Shown piece by piece: positions 1 to 6,554 of a stretch of DNA of 9,135 bases. The notes under the pieces were generated by a model. The model saw only the letters and a list, made by a program, of their open reading frames with translations. It ran no database searches and was not told where the DNA came from. The stretch covers positions 1 through 9,135 of the forward strand of contig CALBTA010000134.1 in the NCBI GenBank assembly GCA_937967755.1, in the 5' to 3' direction. Positions within the stretch are counted from its first letter, which is position 1. Every line of letters starts with the position of its first letter. Origin of the DNA: an uncultured Planctomycetaceae bacterium. GTDB taxonomy: Bacteria > Planctomycetota > Planctomycetia > Pirellulales > Pirellulaceae. The position numbers and the translations under genes are program-made.

Positions 1-15
1 ATCAAGCGCGTACAA

Positions 16-1635
16 CTAAATACCCACAGACACGAGCGCCTCCTGCAAGTAAGTCTGCAATCGCTCGTCGGTGCCTTCATCCGCCTGCATCTTTCTGAGT
101 GTTTCGGTTGCCTCGACCGCGTCGGGGCCGATGGCTTGCAGGGCTTGGATGGCGGCTCTTTGAATGTTGTAGCTGTCGGTGGTAGTGAGGCAGATGATGA
201 TCGCGGGTACTGCGGTTTCGGCTCGCGGGCCGTGCAGTCTGATCCGGAGGCAAAGCGAAAACCGCGGGTCGCCGCGGGACTCGGGATCCTTCGGCTGCGT
301 GAGCAACAGAGAGTACAACTCCATCACGCGCCGCGATGCGCGGTTGCTGGGGTCGATCGCCAGGATCACATCGAGAATTCGCGCGCTCTCGTGCGGTTCG
401 CTCGGATCAAACGCCTTGTAAAGCATCGGCAAGGCGGCGCGGGCGGAGGCGCCTTGTTCGCTAATCGCTTTTAGAATGTCGTGACGCTGCGTCTGGTCTT
501 TATTGAACAACGTCATCAGCGTGGGCAGCGTCTCGCTGGCGGGTAACTGGCCCGCCACGATGAACGCGGTTCGGCGGTGAGGGTATTCCGGCTCTCGGCA
601 AGCAGCCCGCACAGCATTGGCGCCCTCCACCAGATGCAAACGGCCGACCGCCAGCAAGCAGACCCGCGAGTACTCTTCATCCTCATCGCCGATGCCGCTG
701 ACGAGCAACTCAAACGGCTTGAAACTGCCCGCTTCGCGAACGTGTTCAGCCGTCAACTGTTCGATGGCGTGCACCCGCAGATGCTGCTTCGGGCTTTCCA
801 GCATTCGCAGCAACTCAATCGTATCGGACGTACCAGATGGCGATTGAGAATCCAACGCGGTCAACGCGGCCTCACGAACGCCGGGGTCTTCGTCATCTTC
901 CAACTGCTTCAAGTGAGCGAGTTGTCCTGCCCACGTCGGGTTGTGCTGTGAATAGATCTCGATGCCCAGCTTTCGCACCGATGGCAGGCGGATCTTGGTC
1001 ATATCCAAGTATTCTTCGGCCAAGCGGCGGTCAATGTTCCGATCCAACGGGGAGGGGTCGAAGTAGCGGCGGCGAAGGATTGAAGCAGATTTCTGGCGGA
1101 CAAGTTCGTCCTCATGTAAGACGAACCTACAGAGATACTTCTCAGGCACCCACTGTCCGAAACCGTCTACGTTGTATCGAAACGTCAATCTGACTCCGGG
1201 GTCGCGCTCCGCCAATTGCAGCAGCTCGGGAAACGCACGCACCGAATCTCGGCCGGCCGCCATCAGCGTATATCCTGCCTGGTGACCGGCATGTCCGTCT
1301 TGAAGTAGTTCCACCAACTCTTCGCCGCGAGAATTGAGAATCTCCTGCGACAAATGCAAGAGCGCTCGCGGGGCAGCGGCGCGCACCGAAGGGTCAGGGT
1401 CATCCAACACCTTCCCAACGGCTGCCAGCACGTCGGGAATTTCCGGCGAATCGGCCTTCCAACGGTACGCGTGGACCAAACGCAACGCTTCCTGTCGCGC
1501 TCCCGTCGATTCGCTCTGCAAATGGTTTATTACTCCGTCCGCGAAGTTGTTCGGTGCCTGTTCATCCGCCAGCGATTCCGCTGAGTACGTGACGAACCAT
1601 GAGACCAACAATAGCAGCAGCGTGCGAGTGTTCAT
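16..1635 (-). CDS. Exported HEAT-repeat protein (539 aa)
   Basis: This is an alpha-helical repeat protein, probably a periplasmic scaffold; no enzymatic motif is visible. The chosen start is the ATG at 1635, because GGAGGA lies 5 bases upstream of it and because the protein then begins with a classic signal peptide: MNTR, a leucine-rich core (about residues 5-18) and a likely cleavage after SLA (residues 21-23). The frame stays open to an ATG at 1701, but those extra 22 residues are basic and would bury the signal peptide. HEAT/PBS-lyase-like units recur across the length, for example DPDPSVRAAAPRALLHL near 79-95, DEDPGVREAALTAL near 248-261 and IQRAAIQALQAIGPDA near 491-506. Their signature is acidic-Asp-Pro followed by a conserved Val-Arg and an Ala/Leu-rich helix. 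It is divergent from the plus-strand sucC. No function beyond protein binding can be assigned; HEAT proteins of this type are numerous in planctomycetes. The call of the fold is solid, the role unknown. Confidence 0.85.
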   Translation of the reverse strand: MNTRTLLLLLVSWFVTYSAESLADEQAPNNFADGVINHLQSESTGARQEALRLVHAYRWKADSPEIPDVLAAVGKVLDDPDPSVRAAAPRALLHLSQEILNSRGEELVELLQDGHAGHQAGYTLMAAGRDSVRAFPELLQLAERDPGVRLTFRYNVDGFGQWVPEKYLCRFVLHEDELVRQKSASILRRRYFDPSPLDRNIDRRLAEEYLDMTKIRLPSVRKLGIEIYSQHNPTWAGQLAHLKQLEDDEDPGVREAALTALDSQSPSGTSDTIELLRMLESPKQHLRVHAIEQLTAEHVREAGSFKPFELLVSGIGDEDEEYSRVCLLAVGRLHLVEGANAVRAACREPEYPHRRTAFIVAGQLPASETLPTLMTLFNKDQTQRHDILKAISEQGASARAALPMLYKAFDPSEPHESARILDVILAIDPSNRASRRVMELYSLLLTQPKDPESRGDPRFSLCLRIRLHGPRAETAVPAIIICLTTTDSYNIQRAAIQALQAIGPDAVEATETLRKMQADEGTDERLQTYLQEALVSVGI

Positions 1636-1640
1636 TTGCT

Positions 1641-1646
1641 TCCTCC
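1641..1646 (-). promoter_or_regulatory. Shine-Dalgarno site deciding the HEAT protein start
   Basis: On the minus strand GGAGGA is followed by a 5-base spacer (AGCAA) and then the ATG at 1635. This is the strongest ribosome binding site in the window and is the reason for preferring 1635 over the upstream in-frame ATG at 1701. Confidence 0.75.
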
Positions 1647-1840
1647 GTTGAGACCAAGCAGCTAGCCAACGTTTCGACCGCGTATGCAGGACTGAGACCA
1701 TTCCGCCCGCCCCTTTTGAACTCTGACGGTCAACGACCTGTTACCTACGTCACCGTTCTGCAATAGGTTCTGACGAGTTGTCCTGGAGTTGGCGTCCAAC
1801 AACGAACGCTTCCCGCAATTGATGGTGGCAATGCTGCGCC

Positions 1841-1905
1841 CGCATCCATCACGTCGTTGCATCTGGTGGTCGGTGTGCGGAGATGGATGCGATTCGGGTG
1901 CAACG
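1841..1905. repeat. Two interleaved inverted repeats (pseudoknot topology)
   Basis: CGCATCCATC at 1841-1850 is perfectly complementary in inverted orientation to GATGGATGCG at 1882-1891 (10 bp, 31-base gap). Inside and overlapping that gap, CGTTGCA at 1855-1861 is complementary to TGCAACG at 1899-1905 (7 bp). The order a-b-a'-b' means that both cannot form nested hairpins, but they could form an H-type pseudoknot in RNA. It lies upstream of the proposed sucC promoter, so it would be transcribed only in a minus-strand leader of the HEAT gene or as a separate RNA. A 10-bp inverted repeat at this distance is expected about once by chance in a window of this length, so function is unproven. Confidence 0.4.
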
Positions 1906-1953
1906 GAACAACCTTCCACTGCGGTTGGTAGCGTTTCGCGCTGCCGCGCATGG

Positions 1954-1982
1954 TTGTGGATAGTTGCGGCCGGCGCTATAAT
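1954..1982 (+). promoter_or_regulatory. Probable sigma70-type promoter of sucCD
   Basis: TTGTGG at 1954-1959, a 17-base spacer and a perfect TATAAT at 1977-1982 match a housekeeping promoter; the -35 box matches the consensus at three of six positions, including the leading TTG. The predicted transcription start near 1989 would give a leader of about 35 bases before the sucC ATG at 2024. The leader has no strong Shine-Dalgarno sequence, only a weak GCGAG-like stretch. Confidence 0.65.
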
Positions 1983-2023
1983 CCGCGCTCCGGCTCACAC
2001 ACATTCCGACTGCGAGCGCAGAT

Positions 2024-3208
2024 ATGAAAATTCACGAGTTTCAAGGGAAAGAGATCTTCCGCAAAGCCAACGTGGCCGTGCCGCGCGGGATTGTCGCCCG
2101 CAGCGCTGAGGAAGCTGCCGCCGCGTACAACGAACTGGGCGGTTCGATCGCGGTGGTCAAGGCCCAAATTCATGCCGGCGGGCGCGGGAAGGGGACGATC
2201 AAAGGCAAAGACAGCCAACATGGTGTGCAACTGGTGAAGTCGGCTGACGAAGCCGGGAAGGTTGCCGCTGCGTTGCTGGGTAATGATTTGGTGACGATTC
2301 AAACCGGGCCCGAAGGCAAGACGGTCAATCAGGTGCTGGTTGAGGAAGGGTGCGATATCGCCCGAGAGTTGTACCTGGGGATCGTGCTTGATCGGGCGGT
2401 CGCGCGGCCGGTGCTGATGGCTTCCAACGAAGGGGGCGTGGAGATTGAAAAGGTCGCCGCCGAGACGCCGGAGAAAATTTTTAAGGAGTGGTTCGACCCG
2501 CACGTGGGGCTGGAACCGTTTCAAGTTCGCAAGCTGTGCAAATGTTTGAACCTAACCGGGGCGACCGTGAAGAGCGCGATGAAGTTCTTCCCCGCCCTGT
2601 GCCGGCTGTACGTTGAGAGCGATTGCAGCCTGTGCGAGATCAACCCGTTGGTTGTGACGGGCGATGGTGAACTTTTGGCCCTCGATGCCAAGCTGAACTT
2701 CGACGACAACGCCCTGTTCCGACACAAGGACATCGCCGAGTACCGCGATCTTTCGGAGGAAGACCCGGCCGAGGTGCGGGCGGGCGAAGCCGGTTTGAGC
2801 TATGTCAATTTGGATGGCAACATCGGCTGCCTGGTGAATGGAGCGGGGCTGGCGATGAGCACGATGGACATCATCAAATTGCACGGGGGCGAGCCGGCGA
2901 ATTTTCTGGATGTCGGCGGCGGCGCGAAGGTCGAGCAAGTCACCGAAGCGTTCCGCATTTTGCTGGACGATAAAAACGTGAAGGCGGTGCTGGTCAACAT
3001 CTTCGGCGGCATCATGCGGTGTACGACGATCGCCAACGCGCTGATCGAAGCCTACCACCAGCTTGACTTCAACGTGCCGCTGGTGGTGCGGCTGGAAGGG
3101 ACTGAAGTGAAGGAAGGCCGCAAGCTGCTGGAAGAGAGCGACGTCGATTGCATCACTGCGGAAGATTTGACTGATGCGGCGAAGAAGGTGGTGGCTGCGG
3201 CTGGCTAG
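2024..3208 (+). CDS. sucC: Succinyl-CoA synthetase (ADP/GDP-forming), beta subunit
   Basis: The beta subunit of the cytoplasmic TCA-cycle enzyme binds the nucleotide and interconverts succinyl-CoA plus NDP plus phosphate with succinate, CoA and NTP. The 394 residues compare with 388 in E. coli. The N-terminus [10 protein letters not shown] is typical, followed by an ATP-grasp domain with the glycine-rich AGGRGKG loop (51-57). The metal-ligand pair in INPLVV and LALDAKL falls at Asn207 and Asp221, each 8 positions beyond the E. coli residues Asn199 and Asp213. The C-terminal CoA-ligase-type domain carries the conserved LDVGGGAK (295-302) and NIFGGIMRC (325-333). It starts about 35 bases after a predicted transcription start and is followed 39 bases later by sucD, so the two are presumably co-transcribed. 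No TCA-cycle neighbour such as sucA, sucB or mdh is visible in this window. ATP versus GTP preference cannot be read with confidence. Confidence 0.97.
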   Translation: MKIHEFQGKEIFRKANVAVPRGIVARSAEEAAAAYNELGGSIAVVKAQIHAGGRGKGTIKGKDSQHGVQLVKSADEAGKVAAALLGNDLVTIQTGPEGKTVNQVLVEEGCDIARELYLGIVLDRAVARPVLMASNEGGVEIEKVAAETPEKIFKEWFDPHVGLEPFQVRKLCKCLNLTGATVKSAMKFFPALCRLYVESDCSLCEINPLVVTGDGELLALDAKLNFDDNALFRHKDIAEYRDLSEEDPAEVRAGEAGLSYVNLDGNIGCLVNGAGLAMSTMDIIKLHGGEPANFLDVGGGAKVEQVTEAFRILLDDKNVKAVLVNIFGGIMRCTTIANALIEAYHQLDFNVPLVVRLEGTEVKEGRKLLEESDVDCITAEDLTDAAKKVVAAAG

Positions 3209-3247
3209 ACTGAACAAATTATTTCAATCAACACGATACGAACTAAC

Positions 3248-4122
<875 letters not shown>

Positions 4123-4126
<4 letters not shown>

Positions 4127-4791
4127 TCGGCGTTTCCGGACTTTCCGAAACGACGCGTCGCTTCGGCATTCCGCTGCTGTATGTCGGCAACGATGCGTTT
4201 GATTTCCGCCAAGTCACTTTCCAACACATGGTGGCTCAACTCAGCATGGATCGGTTGCATGTCAGTTTCATACTTTGCTAAAAGTTGCGCAACATCGTTT
4301 TCATACAACCGCACACGATCCAAGTTGCCCTGCCGGTAAAGCGACGGCAACGCGAATAGTTTGAGAAGCAGCAGCCCTTCCACTGAAGCACACGCGATTT
4401 CGCGCCCACCTGCTTGACGCATCGCAAGGTGTTGCCTTTGAACAGTCTCGAACAAGGCGTTCGTCGTGAACAAGACATCCACTTGGAGTTCCCCAAACTT
4501 CGCCCGAGCGAATTCGTCGTTTCGCTCTTCAATGATCAACTCAGGCAACTTGGCAAGGTCGTCGGCATTGAGGATGAGGTTGATGTCTTGCGTGTTTCGT
4601 CCATCTACATAGACCAGCAATGCGATGCCGCCGACTAAGGCGAAGGGAACTTCTCGATCTTCTAGCAGGTCGAACAATTCCGGAATGGCGCGATAGAGAT
4701 CGTTGAGATCAATATCCTGAATCCTATCGGAGTTCTTCAGGTCGAAGGCGACTCCGTGGACGATGACTTCGGAAATGTTGACGTCGTTCAT
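4123..4791 (-). CDS. Nucleotidyltransferase-superfamily protein (AbiEii/MNT-like), atypical active site
   Basis: The protein looks like a minimal nucleotidyltransferase-fold protein. Counting from the ATG at 4791 (222 aa), [12 protein letters not shown] (50-61) is the glycine pair motif that follows the first strand. [10 protein letters not shown] (65-74) is the usual Thr-x-Asp-hydrophobic-Asp site, but with Asn71 in place of the second acid. LQVDVLF (102-108) gives the expected third acid, Asp105. The downstream helix [11 protein letters not shown] and the following [14 protein letters not shown] resemble the Leu-Lys-Leu-x-Ala and Lys-Asp-x-x-Asp part of AbiEii-like proteins. No antitoxin-like partner lies beside it. 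The frame is open to an ATG at 4842 that overlaps the stop of the upstream propeller gene (TAATG), giving 239 aa. I prefer 4791 because a TATAAT box lies between the two starts and the first 17 residues are unlike a family N-terminus. The gene looks less GC-rich than its neighbours by eye, consistent with recent acquisition. Substrate unknown. Confidence 0.75.
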
Positions 4792-4827
4792 TGCGCGGCG
4801 TATTGCACGGAAACTTCCAATGCATCC

Positions 4828-4833
4828 ATTATA
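4828..4833 (-). promoter_or_regulatory. Candidate -10 box for the nucleotidyltransferase-like gene
   Basis: The minus strand reads GGCTATAATGG, with TATAAT at 4833-4828. The context is much like that of the sucC -10 element (GCGCTATAATCC). A start about 7 bases downstream (near 4821) would give a leader of about 30 bases before the ATG at 4791. No good -35 hexamer sits 16-18 bases upstream (GTGCCG or similar), which lowers confidence. Confidence 0.45.
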
Positions 4834-4841
4834 GCCGAGCA

Positions 4842-6437
4842 TTACGGTTTCGGCACGCGGTTCAGCGTGTAGTACGCCTTGTCGTGTAGCAGCGGAAGAT
4901 TGTCGGCCGAGCGGACGCCGGCGGCCGTGAGGGCGTGGACGAAGTAGGGTTCGACCTTTTCCAGTTGCAGTACGACCGACTTGTTATCTTTGCCCACGGC
5001 CGCCTTGACGACTTTCAGCTTGTGCTCTTCGTGCCGCTTGTCGCCGTAGTTGCTGTAGTATTTGTATGTCCAGCAATTTACGTCGTAAGAGTCCACAGCG
5101 CCCGCAGTCTGGGGGTCAACCGGTTGCGTGAACGTCAGTTCAAACCCATCGGGCCGCGCTCGCATCTCGTGAATTTCAAACGGTGTCTTGCCGGTCCAAT
5201 CAAGACGGGCCAAACCGAACGGGCGCTTGCCGCCGCCCCAGCCCCGACTGCTTCCGCCAACGAACATCGTGCCCTCTTTTCCCCAAATGAACCGCAACAC
5301 CGGCGGGGTGAAGTTCTTGCGGAACGGGAAACAGGCCCCCTGGTATTCGCCGTCGATCTTCTCCAAGAATACGCGCATAATCTGCGCGGAAGAGAGATCT
5401 CCCACGAAGGTTTGCCCAGCGAAGGGGCCGAACTTTCCGCCGGAGTTGTCGGTCAGGATATCGGTCTGCGACTTGCCCATCTCCGGGTAAGGAAACCAAA
5501 GCGTCGGGGCGGCCAGCTTCGGGTTCGCCTTGACCGCTTCGCCCCAGTACATGTCTTTCTTGGGGTAGTTCTCGAACGGCAACTCGAAGTTGGCGAGCGG
5601 GTGATCGAGTGACTCCAACCCGGTCGTTTGGCCATGAAAGACATCGGGTTTCAGGTGGGCCATCTTGCCGGCGGCGACGTGATCACCCTGATTGTCGGTG
5701 AAGTACATTTCACCGTCGGCGTCGGTCCCCAACCCGGCAGGCGAACGCAGCCCGGGGCAAACCGGCGACATCTTCCCCTTCGCATCAACCTTCACGGCCC
5801 AGCCCCGCCAATAGGCCTTGGCCTCCTGCCCGCCGCCGAAAGGGCGGTTGAGCGTGACCCAAAGCTGGCCGTCCTTGCCGATCTTCGGGCCGAAGGCGTA
5901 CTCGTGGTAACTGCCGCTGACTTCCCAACTGTTGCAGAACGTCTCGACCACATCGATGCGATCGTCGCCATCCTTGTCTTCGACGCGCGTCAACTCGGTC
6001 CGCTGAGCCATGTAGATACCCTCGGGAAACTTCGGCGGGTTGACCACCATCCCCAACGGTTCGTGCAGCCCGAAAAGCATCCGCTTATACCGAACGATCT
6101 GCTCGTCGGCCGGATCGATCTCTTCGTCCTTGCCCTGATCGTTCTTCACTTTCAACTTCTGCCCGGCCAGCGCAAGTTGTTCGGCGTAGACGTTGTCGAT
6201 CACATACAACTCGCCCCGCCGCGTGCAAGCCAGCAGCCGCGTTCGCTCCGCATCGAGCCATCCCAACCCGCCGACCTCCAGGGTGATGTCATCAGGAATT
6301 GGGAACGTCACCATGCGGTAGTAATCGTCCTCGGTGGGCTTGTCTTGCGCGAATGCCGCCGTCGCAAGAAGGTATGTCGCGAAAGCGACGAGCATTCCCC
6401 CCCTTGGCAAGGGGGGGCTAGCGAGGGTTTTAGTCAT
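4842..6437 (-). CDS. Secreted beta-propeller, glucose/sorbosone dehydrogenase-like protein
   Basis: This looks like a secreted protein with a beta-propeller of the PVC-group dehydrogenase-like type, possibly binding PQQ or a sugar; no assay-level function can be read. A hydrophobic signal core (about 15-29) ends in AFA before Gln31. The propeller spans about 43-410: repeated glycine-rich blades such as RRGELYVIDN, DGQLWVTLNRPFGGG, AGLGTDADGEMYFTDNQGD and GTMFVGGSSRGWGGG. A calcium-loop-like DKDGDDRID lies at 154-162. From about 420 a beta-rich C-terminal domain follows (ARPDGFELTFTQPVD, SYDVNCWTYKYYSNYG, ending YTLNRVPKP), a tail often seen in planctomycete and verrucomicrobial haem/dehydrogenase proteins. 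There is no CXXCH motif, so it carries no covalent haem itself. It lies downstream of the multi-haem gene on the same strand, suggesting a redox pair. The start at 6437 has GAGGA 9 bases upstream; an in-frame ATG at 6395 directly precedes the signal core and is a serious alternative, because the residues between are encoded by a palindromic repeat. Confidence 0.85.
   Translation of the reverse strand: MTKTLASPPLPRGGMLVAFATYLLATAAFAQDKPTEDDYYRMVTFPIPDDITLEVGGLGWLDAERTRLLACTRRGELYVIDNVYAEQLALAGQKLKVKNDQGKDEEIDPADEQIVRYKRMLFGLHEPLGMVVNPPKFPEGIYMAQRTELTRVEDKDGDDRIDVVETFCNSWEVSGSYHEYAFGPKIGKDGQLWVTLNRPFGGGQEAKAYWRGWAVKVDAKGKMSPVCPGLRSPAGLGTDADGEMYFTDNQGDHVAAGKMAHLKPDVFHGQTTGLESLDHPLANFELPFENYPKKDMYWGEAVKANPKLAAPTLWFPYPEMGKSQTDILTDNSGGKFGPFAGQTFVGDLSSAQIMRVFLEKIDGEYQGACFPFRKNFTPPVLRFIWGKEGTMFVGGSSRGWGGGKRPFGLARLDWTGKTPFEIHEMRARPDGFELTFTQPVDPQTAGAVDSYDVNCWTYKYYSNYGDKRHEEHKLKVVKAAVGKDNKSVVLQLEKVEPYFVHALTAAGVRSADNLPLLHDKAYYTLNRVPKP
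6397..6417. repeat. Perfect 9-bp palindrome, C7-TT/AA-G7 (element A)
   Basis: Seven C and TT at 6397-6405 pair with AA and seven G at 6409-6417 around a GGC loop. The strong hairpin lies inside the 5' end of the propeller reading frame, where the minus strand encodes SPPLPRGG. Similar CCCCCTTGSCAAGGGGG palindromes are familiar as dispersed repeats in planctomycete genomes (from memory, not checked). It is flanked by GCTAGCGAGGGTTTT, which may belong to the same repeat unit. Confidence 0.75.
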
Positions 6438-6446
6438 GTTTATTAT

Positions 6447-6451
6447 TCCTC
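6447..6451 (-). promoter_or_regulatory. Shine-Dalgarno site for the propeller gene start at 6437
   Basis: GAGGA on the minus strand lies 9 bases upstream of the ATG at 6437. The competing ATG at 6395 is preceded by a run of seven G, which could also pair with 16S rRNA but is locked in a 9-bp hairpin. The site therefore favours 6437 but does not settle the question. Confidence 0.5.
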
Positions 6452-6462
6452 ATCCTAAAGTA

Positions 6463-6484
6463 CGACGGTCTTTCAAGGCCGTCG
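6463..6484. repeat. GACGG...CCGTC palindrome (element B)
   Basis: CGACGGTCT at 6463-6471 pairs with AAGGCCGTCG-side bases 6476-6484 (9 bp, one T-G wobble) around a 4-base loop TTCA. It sits in the gap between the cytochrome and propeller genes, just upstream of the propeller Shine-Dalgarno, and would be in the leader of the propeller mRNA. Confidence 0.7.
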
Positions 6485-6505
6485 AAAACGAGAGCAAATT
6501 TACTG

Positions 6506-6525
6506 GACGGCCTTGGAAGAACGTC
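6506..6525. repeat. Inverted degenerate copy of element B (element B')
   Basis: The plus strand at 6506-6528 matches the reverse complement of 6461-6483 at 20 of 23 positions, counted by hand. Its own internal palindrome is degraded by two mismatches, unlike that of element B. The 22 bases between the two copies (6484-6505) are AT-rich. Confidence 0.65.
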
Positions 6526-6531
6526 TTACCG

Positions 6532-6548
6532 CTCCCTTGCCAAGGGGG
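6532..6548. repeat. Second CCCTTGCCAAGGG palindrome (element A'), just after the cytochrome stop
   Basis: Bases 6532-6538 pair with 6542-6548 (7 bp, one wobble) around a GCC loop. The core TTGCCAA is in the opposite orientation to the TTGGCAA of element A. It begins 7 bases downstream of the cytochrome stop codon on the minus strand. It could act as a 3'-end stabilising or attenuating hairpin, but no T-run follows, so a classical intrinsic terminator is not supported. Confidence 0.6.
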
Positions 6549-6554
6549 AAACCT

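Larger units (their letters stand above)
1636..2023. other. Divergent intergenic region between the HEAT gene and sucC
   Basis: This 388-base stretch holds no convincing gene. Short open frames inside it (for example minus strand 1745-1951 and plus strand 1789-2109) have no recognisable protein, and the second simply runs into sucC in another frame. It contains the sucC promoter near 1954-1982, interleaved inverted repeats at 1841-1905, and the ribosome binding site of the HEAT gene at 1641-1646. I could not find a convincing -35/-10 pair for the minus-strand HEAT gene. Confidence 0.7.
6397..6548. repeat. Nested inverted-repeat block A-B-B'-A'
   Basis: The four palindromes above are arranged symmetrically: A and A' are in inverted orientation at the outside, B and B' in inverted orientation inside, around a 22-base centre. 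The block of about 152 bases spans the gap between two co-oriented genes and the first 14 codons of the second. It could be a small non-autonomous palindromic element or two independent repeat families that happened to insert as mirror pairs. No target-site duplication was identified. Confidence 0.5.

Noticed and set aside
1662..2109. Small open frames in the divergent intergenic region
   Set aside because: They lack ribosome binding sites, have low-complexity Arg/Ser/Thr-rich translations, and one overlaps the start of sucC in another frame.
5628..6458. A 276-codon plus-strand open frame opposite the propeller gene
   Set aside because: It is a frame shadow of a well-supported minus-strand gene in GC-rich DNA. 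Its translation has no recognisable domain and its end runs through the palindromic repeat (PPWQGG).
6532..6548. Intrinsic terminator after the cytochrome gene
   Set aside because: There is a hairpin close to the stop codon, but no T-run follows on the minus strand, so only a repeat or stability hairpin is called.
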